Source: Lineus longissimus (Eukaryota; Nemertea; Pilidiophora; Heteronemertea; Lineidae). Taken from it: a DNA stretch of 64,000 nucleotides. Positions within the stretch are counted from its first letter, which is position 1. Each line of letters opens with the position of its first letter. The position numbers and the translations under genes are program-made. Positions 25,101 to 36,410 of the stretch are shown here, piece after piece. Under the pieces are notes generated by a model. It saw nothing but the letters and a program-made list of their open reading frames with translations. It was not told where the DNA came from and did no database searches. The stretch spans positions 7,641,001-7,705,000 of the forward strand of contig NC_088308.1 in assembly GCF_910592395.1 (NCBI RefSeq). Direction: 5' to 3'.

Positions 25101-28100
25101 CCGACTTCGGTGAGAGGTTGAGTCCACGCAAGCTACTCATGTTTCTCACTTGGTGGGGTCTTGATCTAAGACCGGTTCTTGATATTCAATTTAAGCAAGA
25201 TATTATGCATGTGGTAGTTCGATGAAATTCAAAATGTTCTGTTTGTAAAGACAATGGGTTGGCGATACTAAGTTGTTCGATGTTCATGATGTCATGTTCG
25301 ACTGGTCTTTTGTTTGGATTTCTGAGTAATCAATTTACCAAGCTTATATCGGTGAAACTAGAGTATATTAACTGAACACAGGCCTAAAATCATAACTGGC
25401 TCGTGCTGTGTGCATTATTATAGGCAACAGTGGATTTGGCTTATTAGACGTGGTATAAAGTGTTAGATGGGCGATGAACCACGCCGGATTATTCATAGGC
25501 CTACATACACGGTAACCAAGCACCTACTGGGCCTATAGTGTTGACGTCTGCATTGAACCAATTGAATATCACTGGAGTGATATCGTTGTGTCCTCGGACA
25601 ATCTCTTGTATCTAGAAAGGTGAGTACTCAAGTTGTGTACTTTTGATAAGTTCAAATTGATAACTAATAAAATCTGATATCTTAGTAGTATTAATTCATA
25701 ACCGATACCAAGCCGTATTTATTACAAATGCTCTTTGACAATATAAAGGTCAAAAGCATCAGAGGAATTAACTGCAAGATAAGATATAATAAATCTCAAT
25801 TCAATAGAATTTCCCTGTCAAAGCAACAATGTTACACGTGACCCTCCATGGGATTTCCGTAGCTGCATTTTTTGGGCTGCTACGTGGCCTTGTGTCCAGG
25901 ACTGCACAAAATCAGCTCAGAGAATCTTGAAATAGAATATATAGCATTCAGTTATATCTTTCAAAAACTATTGTAATGAATTTTGGAAATCATTTGAGCC
26001 AGATTTCCTTTGTGTATGGTGTTTTGTAAACTACCGACAGTTGGCACTGATTTCAGATGTCTAGACAGGGCAATATTTAGCTTTTTGGTCCGGGGGGGGG
26101 AGGGGGACAGAACACCTCTTCTTGTCTCAAAAGGGGCAAAATCTGCATAAAAAACACAGTTTTTGAGCCCCCACCCCCTGCACCCCCACTAAATACGGCC
26201 CCGCTAGATTAGTGAAGCCATTGGGTACTTACTTTCCTCCATTAGTGTTTATAGGCAGCGATCGACCAATTGATTCTGCACACCTTTGGTGCAAGCACAA
26301 CCATGACAACAACTTGAATCAATTACCTCATATTGTACACACAAATCAGCAAGAAAAAATATCACAACCATTAGTCATGTTTTAGCGAATAGAGATAAAA
26401 AGTCTGACATTATATTTCATGCGTTTCTGTCACAAAAGAAAGGAACGAAACAGAATTATGTGCAAACAAATAGAGCCATGACAACAGAGATCAATTTCAT
26501 CTTTTTCTTTTGCGCAGTAACTGAAACAAAAACGATGTTTTTATGGTGATTTAGTGTTGAAACGTCAGCAGGTATTGGGTTTACGCTTCTACCATCAAAA
26601 CTAAGAATAGAGCACAACTCTATTTGGGCAAAGAAAGAAAGATTCCCACACATTTTTCCCCCATTAAAGGCATACGCCATTCGTTAAACACTTTAAATTT
26701 ATAATTGAATTTGAAAATTTTAATTATGTATTAAGACAGAGTGGATTTGCCATTGTGTAGGCAGATATAAAAATACTTTAAGTACCAAGTCTCAGCAAAT
26801 TCGTATGCATGATAACGGCACTACCGCGCTGTGTATAACTGTGTTTGTATTTTCCTGGACCACCAGAATTACAAACGGTGTATTTTAAACCTTGTTCAGC
26901 AAATCACTGGCATGCCACCCTGGTCAGGTGTCACAAACATCTCTGTCTGCATCGACAGTGGCCGAAAACGTTGTTACACGTTGCCTAGTGACCAAACACC
27001 AACTAAATACTGTCCCTAATTTATGGCACACCCTGTATTTCACAGTTTGGGAAACTAGCATCTGTCAAGACCTCAGTGGTGATTCAAAGTTGCGACTGAC
27101 AAATGCAGTCCTTAATTGGGAGGTGTCCTGATTACAGGGGTCAAATGCATTGGGAACAACCACTTAGGGACCAAATGCAGTGTCCTTGATAGAGAGGGGG
27201 TGTTTGCCAAGGGAGGTTCCACTGTTACCGTTCATGTGCCACAATACAATCGCGGGAACCCTTGTGAAATTGAGGGGCCAAAGGAAGAGAAAAGAGGGCC
27301 TTTGAGGTGACCCCTTTAAAAATCTATTGTGGCCTATAACCAGTATATCAATTTGAACGCGAATACAAGAACCCAATCAGGGCTAGAAATTTATCAAAGA
27401 TATCAGAGAATTGGTCATGAGCCGTAGAAGGCAATTGCCTGTGATGCCCTGTTGCCTTGATGCCCTGCCTATTTCAAATTTTTCAAGGGCAGATCCTCTT
27501 CACTTATTTCCATTGTTATAATGACATCTGGACAAATTATTTCATAGTGGTTAAGCAAAATCTGTGAACTTGGAGGACAATTTTTTATAGCATGCCTCAG
27601 AAAAGAACCTAGAAGTACATCTCAATCATTTTCAAAAGTTCAATCGATTTTTATTGAGAATAAAATAGGCCATTATTTTGCGAAAAGTCAATCGGTAAAT
27701 AGATCAGTAGTGTTGAACAATGGCATTATAGATTTAGGTCTTATGGGCATTTTCATAGCATAGCATTCATGTAATAAGCTCACAAACATTATCGCATGTG
27801 TTAACAATACGTTTTAACAAAGGGGGTTATACGGGTAGCTGGTTGTCAATCTTGGCCTGTCGGGGTGTCCATGATCGTCGGTGCATGGCAATACTGTTCA
27901 ATACCACCACATGGACTTGTGGGTAATTTGGTAGTCCTAGGCAACCGGTCTGTTGTAGTTCGGTAGTGCATATAAGATATAGAGTTGCCTTACTACTAAA
28001 ACTAGTAGTAGGATTTATCCCGTGCGACTTTCTTTAGGATTATAAGGTAGGAAATAACTCTGGCGAGAAAATTTTTACGAAATATCCCCATCACCTCGAG

Positions 28101-31100
28101 ATATTTAACTTTCTAGGTACTTGTGTGTGTAAGTGAATGTGCAAATACAGGTGACTGTCATTCAACTTTTTGGGTTATATTAACACCTGGTGCAAATAGC
28201 CTGGGGAAATTTCTTCCCATTTTATTGTAACTGATTATTACTGTGCACTGGTATTATAGTATCTATAAAGATAGACGATACCCCACAAGAATTTATTTTT
28301 CCCTTTGGTATTTTTATCATTACTCCCCCTATTTTGATATTCTTTCGCTGGAAACTTTTCATTTATTCTTTCTTGCCCCCCCCCCGCCAATCTCATATTA
28401 CAATTAAAGTCAATAGATACCCCCACAAGACTTTATTACCCCCTTTTTATCATTTTATCATTTCTCTGCCTTTTTTATATTCTTTTACCTGAAACGTAGC
28501 CTTTATTCTTTCTTAGACTCATGCCCCCCCCCCATCTTGTCAACGATGTTCTTTTTTAAAAACAAATGATCACAGTTTAAATGGGTTTCACATGATCAAC
28601 TAGCTCCACAAACTTCCTGCTTGATATTTTCAAATTACCATCTCTCTGATCAACATACCTAGACTCCAATGTTTCAGCATGCATCCTCTTCACCCCATAC
28701 ATAGCCTCAGGACGTTCTTATACTCCCTTTAAATGTAGGATTGATAATATGCAAAAACTTCGGTGGTCAAGATGACCCCTCTCCCGCCCCACCCCCTCAG
28801 AAGATTTTGATATCTAAAGATATTAACTGTCTGATCAGACTTAAACATAAGCCTACTCCTTCTCAACCCAAAGCTTTCTCTCCCTCTTGGTAAATTTCCC
28901 AAACACTCTTTTACTTTCTATTCATTGTGAATATTTTCTCATTCGTTCTGTTGACTTAGACTTGTTAGACAAGTAAAACTAACCAACTTCAGAACATCGA
29001 AAAAGACTTAGAGAAGAAAGCCTTTCCTTTGCTGTGTTATCATTCTGAATGTAAGGCCTGATGTTTCGTGAGGTTAGTGTCATTTTATCCCACACTAGAG
29101 CATTTCCAAGTGAATACTTCGAGAACATCAAGTTGCAATTTTAGTTGACTATTAGTATCCAATAGTGTTGGATATTGCCCGAACATTCCAACGAACTAAT
29201 AAATATTTAAGGAACCCGCACCATAGTGTTCACAACCAAAGGCTAATGACCAGCAGTATTGATTAGACAACTATTTGTGGTACTTGAACAATTCGACCTC
29301 TTAACCCATGTAGATAAACGAAATTGAAAAAGAATGATTTAGCGACCATGCCTTAAATTCCATTTTGCCCTGACCTTAGAGAAGATTCCTCTAAGCCTTA
29401 CACCACATTTCGCTACTTGTTAAGAGACTTAGCTTACCTACTCAGTTACTGACAGTGACACTAGTAACAGTTTCGTCTCCCATGCAACGGAGTCACTCAC
29501 AAGGAGGGGGGGGGGGAGTATTAACCTAGTTTATACTGAGAGTAAGAGGTCAGGTCGGGATCCCATATTCCCCTTACTCAATCGTCCAAGCTAAACTATA
29601 CATGAACATGACTGACAGCAATACCAGCAAACGATTAGCGAAAATAACCGTAATTTCCTTTGACACTGAGCAATATCCATACCGTTCTTGGATTGATATT
29701 TCCACAAACTGGCATTGTTATACACTTTTCATTACTCAGGACCACCAGCCAATTAGGAGCAAATTTCCTTCAATTTCCCACATGAACAAGTCAGAAAAGT
29801 TCCCCGCAAATGAGTGATTATTGTCGCTGCAACCTAGGATCATGATTGCATGCGACAAAAGTTCTTGTTTGCGGAGGTTGACGCAGGTGCTCGTGAGGAG
29901 ATTCAGTGATCGCTGCGACCTTTGTCCGAGATCAAATTGATTGATTACCAGTTTAACCTGCAGACAAGCAATCTTTTTATCACTCCTCACGGCAATAATT
30001 GCAAGTCACAGCAACGAAAACTGCATGTTTGCAGGACACTTAAGTCAGGCCGTTCATATGTTTAATAGCGCTAACCACTTCAGTCTCCGGTCGATAGCGT
30101 GCAAACATAGCACCATTAGCTTCAGCAGCCAATTGCAGGATAATAATCGATCTGCTCATAGACATGTTGGGGGGTCCATTTTGCAGGCCGAGTTGCTTAT
30201 ACAGCAAAGAAAGAACATGACAGATCATTATCGTGGCTAAATGGAGTGTCCTGATGTTGACATGATATCAATATGGTCTTCAATAATTCATGACAGAGAT
30301 TTGCACGACGGGCGGGATGACAGGAGAAGATATATAGCACTGGTTGTGTGTAATATAAACATTAAAACAATTGAACGCCAAGAAGACGAAGAACATGGTT
30401 AAACCTAGTAATGACTATTTCATATAGCGCTTTTCCAACCTTAGGTTGCTTGAAGTTGCTTTGACAATTACTGCCCTAGCCATCGGCTTGAACAGTCCGG
30501 GACCACCTCAAATTCCATCCAGCTTGCCATATCAGCACTCAACATGTCGAGAACTTACTTTCATATTGACCATCTCTACATGTACAAGCTAGACACCTAT
30601 TTACCTATGGGTGGAGAGAAGAAAGCAGGGTTAAGTGCCTTGCCCAACGACACACAGACAAACCAGCACTGACCCTTTAAGCTTGAGAGAGTTGAATTTT
30701 TTAAAAACCCATCTGGTTATAAGTGAATATCAATTTCATAGTTTTTTATATGTTTTTATTTTTATGATTGAAAACAATTATAAACAATATTTCATGCCTG
30801 GAATTGGTTTGCAGCCATGATGAATAAACTCAATCACCTGAAATGTATTTTTATATTAGCCCCTAGGGTGTCATAAGGGGGTGTTAGCTGCCACTGCCAG
30901 TGAATACCGGCACTTTACTCCGTAAATGAATTTTACAATGATTCTTGCATGACGAAACTGATAGCAACCAACCAACTGTCACAGTCTGTTAGAAACGTAA
31001 CACGTTTGCTTGTTAAAATTTAATTGGGTATCGACGCTTCAGGACATTTGGCCAACTATTGTTGCAGGGTGACATGAACAGAGGTGACAGGCACGCAATA

Positions 31101-34100
31101 AACTCTGTGAATGGCAGACACTTAGCAACTAAACTGACGCTAATCTAAAGGACTACTGCTTTTATCATTTGATGAGTTTTTTAAAATTGGTTTTGTATAT
31201 TATAAAACAGACTGGCAGTTCATTCAACTTATCAAACAAAAGTACATTTCCATGTCAAATCAGGACTTGGGTGCGGATCCATCAGAGAGGGGGCTTTGTA
31301 TTTTGAGAAAAATCTTTGAAACTGATCAGGACTTATTGGAATTTGGAAAATTTATTCGACATTCTGTACCAGTATCAAGTCAGGCCTTTCGATTACATCA
31401 TTTTCACACCGCTATACGGTGTAGGAAATTTGGCATGTCCCCAAATTAGGCCCTGAAAATATGTCCCCAAAATAGAAAAAAAAAAAAAAAAAATTGTTTT
31501 TTTTTTTTTAAGGGGTAATTTGACACCCTGAAGCGTTTTTTGACACCTTAAATGACCAAATCTCATCCTAAATGGCCTAATTTGATACTTTTCATCCTAA
31601 AATTATGAGTTTTCAGGTGCATGTGACAATGTCAGTCAATAAGGACGTCAATGTTCAGGCAAATTGGCACGACGAAATGTCCCCAAATTAAGCTAAAAAG
31701 CAAAAAAAAACATGTCCCCGAAATAGGCTAAAAAATACAGGGTGTAGAGGTCTCCATGTAAATTGAAAGGCCTGCAAGTCTTTGGCCTATTTTACATGAG
31801 GCACATCGCCAACCCACATGACAAAAATTCCACTTGTCTTCAATATCAAAATCGAAAGTGATAACTAATCACGATGCTATTGACATTCGACATATCACAT
31901 GCTAAAGCAAATACTACCAAGAGATAAGCCACATATTTTCTTTAGGGCTGCTAAAGGGTCATGAATTGATATTCGATCAAAAGCCACTATAGGGCCAGAT
32001 ATAGCGAGGATACAGTCTAGTCAGTGTACCATTGTGTCCAACCCTTTTTACCCCGAAATATGCTCCCATAAAAAAATTATTTGATGTTCTGACCATTAGT
32101 CGGCATTGGCTCTTTAACATCCCTCTTTGAATCTCAAAACAGTAAAACTTGGATTTTACAAATCAAACTTTATGCCCTTTTTAGACAAAAGAACCAATTT
32201 TATGCCCCTTTCGGACAACACCGCTTCCTGGTCTTTTCCTTCAAAATCAAAATAAGAAAGTATTTTAGCCCTTTCAAATCCTGGTAGAAGCATTACGTAC
32301 ACATCACATCATGAAACCAAAATGTGTCATCTATGGTTCAAGTAAAACCTGCAAAGCAATAGCTGTGATTTCTCTTTGAAATGGACCAAGACATACCACA
32401 TGAAGGCCTATCTGGATTTGGTTACAACAGACTTGAGAAAGAAGCACAAGAGAACACTTTCAACAACTTTCAATTTGTGCAAACCTAATACCAGCACTTG
32501 AGAGCACTCAGATTATGTATAACTTTCCCCTTCAATCGACAGATTTCATGTTTGCAAATCTGCTTATCCTGTCTGGAGTATTCATAACCTCTTGCCCAAG
32601 GTGAGAGTTCTCAATCGTGAGCTTTAGTGGGCGGGTAAATAGACTTAGCCATCCATAGTCTGGTCAGCCGATTGTGCAGCGCAAATATCTCATGGCTAGG
32701 CCTACTTGAAAAATAACTGTCCAGTTTATCTGGCATTGTAATCTTTTAGTATGGTATTGTCGGTAGTTCTTCAAAACAGCAGCCTACATGTATGCAGCTC
32801 TTGTGAAATTATATCTGAGAGGGGTAACCTGTCTCAATGTCCCATTATAAAAAAGGTCCCTGCTTGATTCCTGACAGGCAATTTCGGAAAACCTGATACA
32901 ATTTTCTGTCCCTCTCAAATTTTTGAGAATCTTGCCAAATGAAATAAGGGAGTCTATCCCGAAAATTCCATTTTTGGGTTAATCATGGCATCTCGAAAAA
33001 GACTATTCCCTGCCACATATATCTTGGATAGTCCTCGACAGAGCATCTGAGTCTGACTTGATGACATCATCAAACCAATCACTGGCTGGACTTGAAAGGG
33101 CTAAAATACTTTCTTTTTTTTTATTTTGAAGGAAAAGACCAGGAAGCGGGCATAAAATTGGTTCTTTTGTCTGAAAAGGGCATAAAGTTTGATTTGTAAA
33201 ATCCAAGTTTTACTGTTTTGAGATACAAAGAGGGATGTTAAAGAGCCAATGCGGACTAATGGTCAGAACATCAAATATTTTTTTTATGGGAGCATATTTC
33301 GGGGTAAAAGGGGTCGGGCATAATGGGACACCGACTAGACTGTATCCTCCATATCTGGCCCTAGTGGCTTTTGACCGAATATCAATTCATGACCCTTTAG
33401 CAGCCCAAAAAAAAATATGGGGCTTATCTCTTGGTAGTATTTTCTTTAGCATGTGATATGTCGAATGTCAATAGCATAACAACTGCATCTGATAAAACCA
33501 TGGCAACAATGTCCAAGCTTTTTTTCGTAAGATATTGATTAACAGATTATGAAGTGAGCAGGCGGCATAATTGATTCAGGCAATAAACTGAGTCCATTAA
33601 TGAAGTTGGTGAGAAAGATTCATTAAAAACAGATCAGGGAAGTTGTCTTGGTCCAATGCTTTAATTGTTCAGATAATTGGAGATATAACACTAGTGACAG
33701 TAGCAGTATTCTTTTTATCCAGTCACCCATTATTAATAGCAAATTTCATCGGTGCACAAATCACATAAATTCCTTCCAAAGGCTATAAGTACTATCAAGA
33801 ATTAATAAAGACTAATCTTTACTCATTCTTGGTATAATACATTTGTGTTTTATCATCATGTGAGGTAAGAATTTTGTGAAATTGAAAACAGGAATTGCGT
33901 TGATGAACTTCTTTGGCTAACTTCATGAAATATCATTATCATTGGACAGTTATCTCAATAGCTATTGACAGTGCCATGACTATCCAAGCAGACACATCAA
34001 TGGTCACATACACCCACAAACTGATGAACCTCTCACAAGCAAACCGACTGTGAAAATGAAAAGCGTAAACCATATTGCCATGAGAGGAAAGTTTGGGTTA

Positions 34101-36247
34101 TCTATGTCAACTTTCAGCCTGAGTGAAGATCAAGAAAGTACATTGAGATTAACAGAATAATTTTGACTTATTTTGCAATAAAACTTTCAAATAGCAATTG
34201 ACCAAATTGAGGACAAATTGAGTTCTTGACAATAATATAATGATCAAGAGGAGCTATACACACTCTCTATTTTTCATGGACTGTCGAGTTTGAATTGTGA
34301 TCAACTATATAGTGTTCTCAGAAGAGGGGTTCACTTAGCCACATCGACATCTCTGAGCAGGCACGTAAATTGATGTCAATCAACCAAAACGGATCATAAT
34401 TGAATGCCAATGACAGGACTCATCTTGATCCATTGATTGATGCACTGATCATCATTGATGCATGAAATTTCAACCCATTGGAATAGACCTCCATTTTTTT
34501 GTGCTTTTACTCAGCAGGAAAATGCAATTTTACACCTATTTTAGCACAATTATCTAGTTACTAAAATATACTCTACATGCATAACAGTATTTAACTTAAC
34601 AAAGAGGGTCATACCTTGAAGTAAAATTGCAATTCTCAGCCCAAAAAGCCTGCTTATAATGACTTGAAAGTCTCTTTTGAAAATCCTCAGGCCAACAGGA
34701 AAGATAATCACTGAAAGACACCAATGCAATCAAAATGTTCCCACCAATAAATGTAGATATTACAAAACGGTTCCAACATTCCACTCACCTGTTTATTTTC
34801 ATCTTGAGCCAAACCTCTAGCTAAATTAGCTGTAAATGTACTTTTGCCAACTCCTCCTTTTCCAGACAACACTATAATTTTGTGTTTCACACTGGACATT
34901 CTTTTCTGCACGTCAGCAACATCTGAAATTAAAAAAATACGTCTTTTCAAAATTTGCCATGTTAGGAGTGAAAAGTTCTTCACTCGACAGAGATCACTGA
35001 CCTTGGATTAGTTACAAACTGAACTTCGACCTCTGGAGCCCTGACAACAATTCCAACAATTTTGAATAACTGAGCAAGTAATTATCAACCAAGACAAGAA
35101 ATCAGTGTTCTCTTATAAGATGCGATTGAGATAATAGGCCACACAATTTCAATCTGCGTATCCATTTCAGTGCCATTTTGGTCTTATAAAGTATTGACAA
35201 TGTGAAAGAAGATTTAAGAGGACTCGAAGGCCATTCTGAAGGGCACCAACTGCCAGGGCAGCAGTGGCCTTGGTTGGATTTAAGCCTCGAGTTCAGTAAA
35301 TGCAGAAGACGGGGAATATACCTGGATCTGGTCCCTTTGGTTTAGCACTGGCACAGATGTTTTGATTGGGGCATCCCTGGCAGGCTTCACCTTTTCCAGC
35401 ATCTTCACTCTCTGTTCCTGGGCAATCTAGAAAAGAACACAAAGAAAACTTCAACTTCACAAGTCAGCAACTGTCATTTAGATTGAAGGATGTCAAATAC
35501 CACATCTGTTGGTCTGAGGTTAGGCATCTAAAGTCTAAAGGCCAAGCCCCAAGCTACTTCATTTTAAGTCAGTGTATACTGGCCCAGATAGGGAAATTAT
35601 GGGCTAGGCCAACCAACTTGGCTTTAGTCTTGCCACACTGTCGTGGCTCATGTCTTCTCGATCACGTCGTTGTCGATCATGCATCCAAGACCTCAGAAAG
35701 TTGGTTCTGAAAATAGGTTCTGACACAAAAAGCCAGCTTAGAACACAAAAAACAGTCAAGAAAGGACACAAACTAACAGGACCAATCCATCTATCCAGCC
35801 AAGTCAATAGTCATTACTAGTCTGTGAGTAAACTAGAGTAGACACACGTCATAGGTCCGCGTCGCAGGAAATAACAATGCGCAATAGGCCTACACTGCAT
35901 AAGGCAGTGTCAAGATGTATAGAGAAATGTTTGTTGTTACCACCGACTTTCGAATGTGGACTATAACCAACCCAAATCTGGTCGATTTGTAGTATTCGTC
36001 CGGTCAAGGGATGTACACAAGCCCCAGTGCAATAATAGGTCTTTTTTCGGACACTAAAACTTTCGACTCGAAAATTACCAACAAGATAGCAGTTCGTCGG
36101 TATCAAATGTGTTCAAATGGTTTCATTGGTTAGTTAAATATCTACTATTCTCAAATATATCACTGTCATACATTTGATATGAAATCGGAGGATGTGAAAC
36201 GCGAAATAAAACCTACGATCCGGAGCATTTTTTGGAACGTCCGACAT
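14878..36247 (-). CDS. NUBP1: NUBP1, cytosolic Fe-S cluster assembly scaffold (Mrp/NBP35 P-loop ATPase)
   Basis: Scaffold ATPase that builds Fe-S clusters in the cytosol with NUBP2 for cytosolic and nuclear proteins. Minus-strand exons in transcript order: 36247-36217, 35426-35322, 34922-34789, 19109-19008, 17095-16850, 16519-16409, 15799-15613, 14948-14878. Phases agree and give 328 residues, close to the usual ~320. The start [10 protein letters not shown] is followed by the N-terminal cysteine motif with exact CX13CX2CX5C spacing (about residues 12-35). The P-loop is GKGGVGKST; then [21 protein letters not shown] (switch/Walker B region) and the bridging-cluster CPKC in GFICPKCK. The C-terminus (KIQAFCEAH) is on its own short exon. 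Intron 3 spans 15.7 kb and holds most of the window's transposon debris. The exon 1 donor was chosen for phase and is the least certain junction. Confidence 0.95.
15355..15520 (+). mobile_element. CAGTAGAACCTCTCT-family MITE, degenerate copy in NUBP1 intron 7
   Basis: Starts GTAGAGTGGAACCTCTCTTA and contains the diagnostic TTGACCTCTGTAATCAGGA and TCTGTTAAGGACAG stretches; the right end has decayed. The rest of intron 7 (14949-15354) shows nothing recognisable. Confidence 0.6.
15905..16158 (-). mobile_element. Non-LTR retrotransposon 3' end, copy 1 (in NUBP1 intron 6)
   Basis: Reverse complement of 18507-18751 at roughly 97% identity by eye. It begins with an ATT-triplet tail at 15905-15925 and includes the end of a reverse-transcriptase frame ([15 protein letters not shown]-type text) that is interrupted here. 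Strongly 5'-truncated. It forms an inverted pair with copy 2 across NUBP1 exons 5-6. Confidence 0.85.
17225..18030. repeat. TTAA-bounded MITE pieces, broken copies
   Basis: 17225-17350 starts TTTTTAAAGGGGTACACCAT and carries the TATACACAATGCCATAGTGC block. 17820-18030 carries the opposite half (AATTTGAAAATTAAAGTGG ... GAGCCACCAGTTAATACAG ... CTCCCTTTAA). Both match parts of the fuller copies at 22663-22888 and 26663-26890. The ~470 bp between them is AT-rich with no gene seen. Confidence 0.5.
18430..18765 (+). mobile_element. Non-LTR retrotransposon 3' end, copy 2 (in NUBP1 intron 4)
   Basis: Encodes the last ~40 residues of a reverse-transcriptase protein ([20 protein letters not shown] ... 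YLFKFAYF, stop), then a 3' UTR ending in AATAAT/A-rich tail. This C-terminal signature is common to jockey/CR1-like and RTE-like elements. 5' truncated and dead. It is the partner of the inverted copy at 15905-16158. Confidence 0.8.
19225..19505 (+). pseudogene. Decayed non-LTR retrotransposon ORF2 C-terminus
   Basis: In NUBP1 intron 3. One frame gives [12 protein letters not shown] and [13 protein letters not shown]; another gives ALTWNPQG and [15 protein letters not shown]. Together these are the usual tail of RTE/CR1-type ORF2 proteins, split over frames by indels. Distinct from the 18430 element. Inactive remnant. Confidence 0.7.
20005..21122 (-). repeat. ~1.12-kb dispersed repeat, copy B
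   Basis: Same element as 472-1596 in reverse orientation, in NUBP1 intron 3. It ends in the GAC/CGT-triplet run (about 21040-21080) and the 26-bp hairpin at 21097-21122. It abuts copy C with one intervening base, so the pair looks like a tandem insertion or duplication. Confidence 0.9.
21124..22250 (-). repeat. ~1.12-kb dispersed repeat, copy C (tandem to copy B)
   Basis: Nearly identical to copy B, with scattered substitutions (for example CATGGTATTG versus CATGGTCTTG near the left end) and a longer triplet run. Ends in the hairpin at 22225-22250. Carries the same two CCACCAGGGGGC motifs and the phased AGGTCA pairs. Confidence 0.9.
22663..22888 (+). mobile_element. TTAA-bounded MITE, full-length copy
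   Basis: Begins TTTAAAGGCCTATGCCGTTC and ends TTGGCATACCCCTTTAA, i.e. inverted termini TTAAAGGxxTACxCC flanked by TTAA. This terminus and target choice fits piggyBac-like MITEs. Related copies are at 17225-18030, 26663-26890 and 58430-58653. No coding capacity. Confidence 0.6.
23072..23252 (+). mobile_element. CAGTAGAACCTCTCT-family MITE, good copy
   Basis: Inverted ends ACAGCAGAACCTCTCTATTA and GGGGAGGTTCCACTGTA, flanked by TA. Inside are two further inverted modules (TCCTTAATAGAGAGG). The CAG-type termini and TA target suggest a Tc1/mariner-pogo derived MITE. Confidence 0.75.
23403..23636 (-). mobile_element. tRNA-derived SINE
   Basis: On the minus strand the 5' part reads GGCAGCGGTAGCGCAGTGGA (box A TAGCGCAGTGG) and, about 40 bp on, GGTTCGACTCC (box B): a tRNA-like head of about 70 bp. 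It continues to GCGCTTTATAAAAGACTC and an ATT-triplet tail. Not a functional tRNA: it lacks a clean cloverleaf and is attached to the SINE body. Confidence 0.75.
23640..26660. other. Part of NUBP1 intron 3, no gene recognised
   Basis: AT-rich intronic sequence with a G run (24478-24490) and G-rich tract (26090-26107). A minus-strand frame of 64 residues with a Glu run (24933-25127) has no recognisable family and is not called as a gene. A GTGAGT donor-like site at 25620 has no supported exon. Confidence 0.5.
26663..26890 (+). mobile_element. TTAA-bounded MITE, copy in NUBP1 intron 3
   Basis: Left end ATTAAAGGCATACGCCATTC, right end ACAAACGGTGTATTTTAA; the middle has the TGTGTATAACTG block shared with 22663-22888. 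The copy is older and its ends are imperfect. Confidence 0.55.
27060..27228 (+). mobile_element. CAGTAGAACCTCTCT-family MITE, partial copy
   Basis: Contains GTCCTTAATTGGGAGGTGTC and ends AAGGGAGGTTCCACTGTTA. The left terminus is missing or diverged. Confidence 0.6.
27230..29750. other. Part of NUBP1 intron 3, no gene recognised
   Basis: AT-rich sequence with C runs (28377-28385, 28524-28532). A short duplicated segment (CAATAGATACCCCCACAAGA near 28411, related to ATAGACGATACCCCACAAGA near 28270) is a local repeat. No exon-like or family-like sequence was seen. Confidence 0.5.
29750..30050 (-). mobile_element. MITE of the GCAAACAAGCAATTT family, copy 1
   Basis: Shares GCGACCT/TCGCTGC blocks, CTGCAGACAAGCAATC and the end TTTGCAGGACACTTA with 50330-50570, and a short version is at 55793-55870. 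It occupies NUBP1 intron 3. The superfamily was not determined. Confidence 0.55.
30600..30680 (+). repeat. Retroelement tail fragment
   Basis: The text GGGTTAAGTGCCTTGCCCAA followed by CGACACAC is a common piece of animal SINE/LINE 3' regions. It is only a short remnant, so low confidence. Confidence 0.35.
31430..31745. repeat. AT-rich repeat with ATGTCCCCAAATTA motif and A/T hairpin
   Basis: ATGTCCCCAAAWTA-type motifs recur at about 31435, 31460, 31677 and 31711, around an A-run/T-run hairpin (31477-31511). Looks like a decayed low-complexity element; no gene. Confidence 0.5.
31874..32281 (+). repeat. Left arm of a ~400-bp inverted repeat
   Basis: Reverse complement of 33088-33477 with scattered differences. 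The outer end is ATGCTATTGACATTCGAC, the inner end AGCCCTTTCAAATCC. It lies in NUBP1 intron 3, ~800 bp from its partner. Confidence 0.85.
33088..33477 (-). repeat. Right arm of a ~400-bp inverted repeat
   Basis: Mirrors 31874-32281. The 32282-33087 spacer has no open frame of note. The arms could be long terminal inverted repeats of a deleted DNA transposon or a fold-back element. Nothing recognisable was seen from 33480 to 34788. Confidence 0.85.
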
Positions 36248-36382
36248 TTTGTAACAATTGCCTGGTAGCCGGTCCCGTATAATCAATTTTGTACTAAATG
36301 ACCTAAGAACTAGTCATAGCTTGTTTCGTTTCCTATCTCCACTGGTTTCCAACGTGTGGAGAGTTCTTGACGATCGCGCAAA

Positions 36383-36410
36383 GCATTGTGGGATTGCCAT
36401 TGTAAACAAA
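36383..36410. promoter_or_regulatory. Candidate NUBP1/TEKT3 divergent promoter motifs
   Basis: GCATTGTGGGA (36383-36393; reverse TCCCACAATGC) resembles the ZNF143/Staf core and lies ~140 bp upstream of the NUBP1 start. GTAAACAAA (36402-36410) is a forkhead-type site of the kind bound by FOXJ1, which activates motile-cilium genes such as tektins. The adjacent ATTGCCATTGTAAAC is a one-mismatch RFX X-box-like sequence. Motif matches are by eye and are not proof of binding. The rest of 36411-37389 holds no gene I can support. Confidence 0.35.

Noticed and set aside
24933-25127. Glu-rich 64-codon minus-strand frame
   Set aside because: Low-complexity GAA/GAG run within NUBP1 intron 3; no partner exons or family match.
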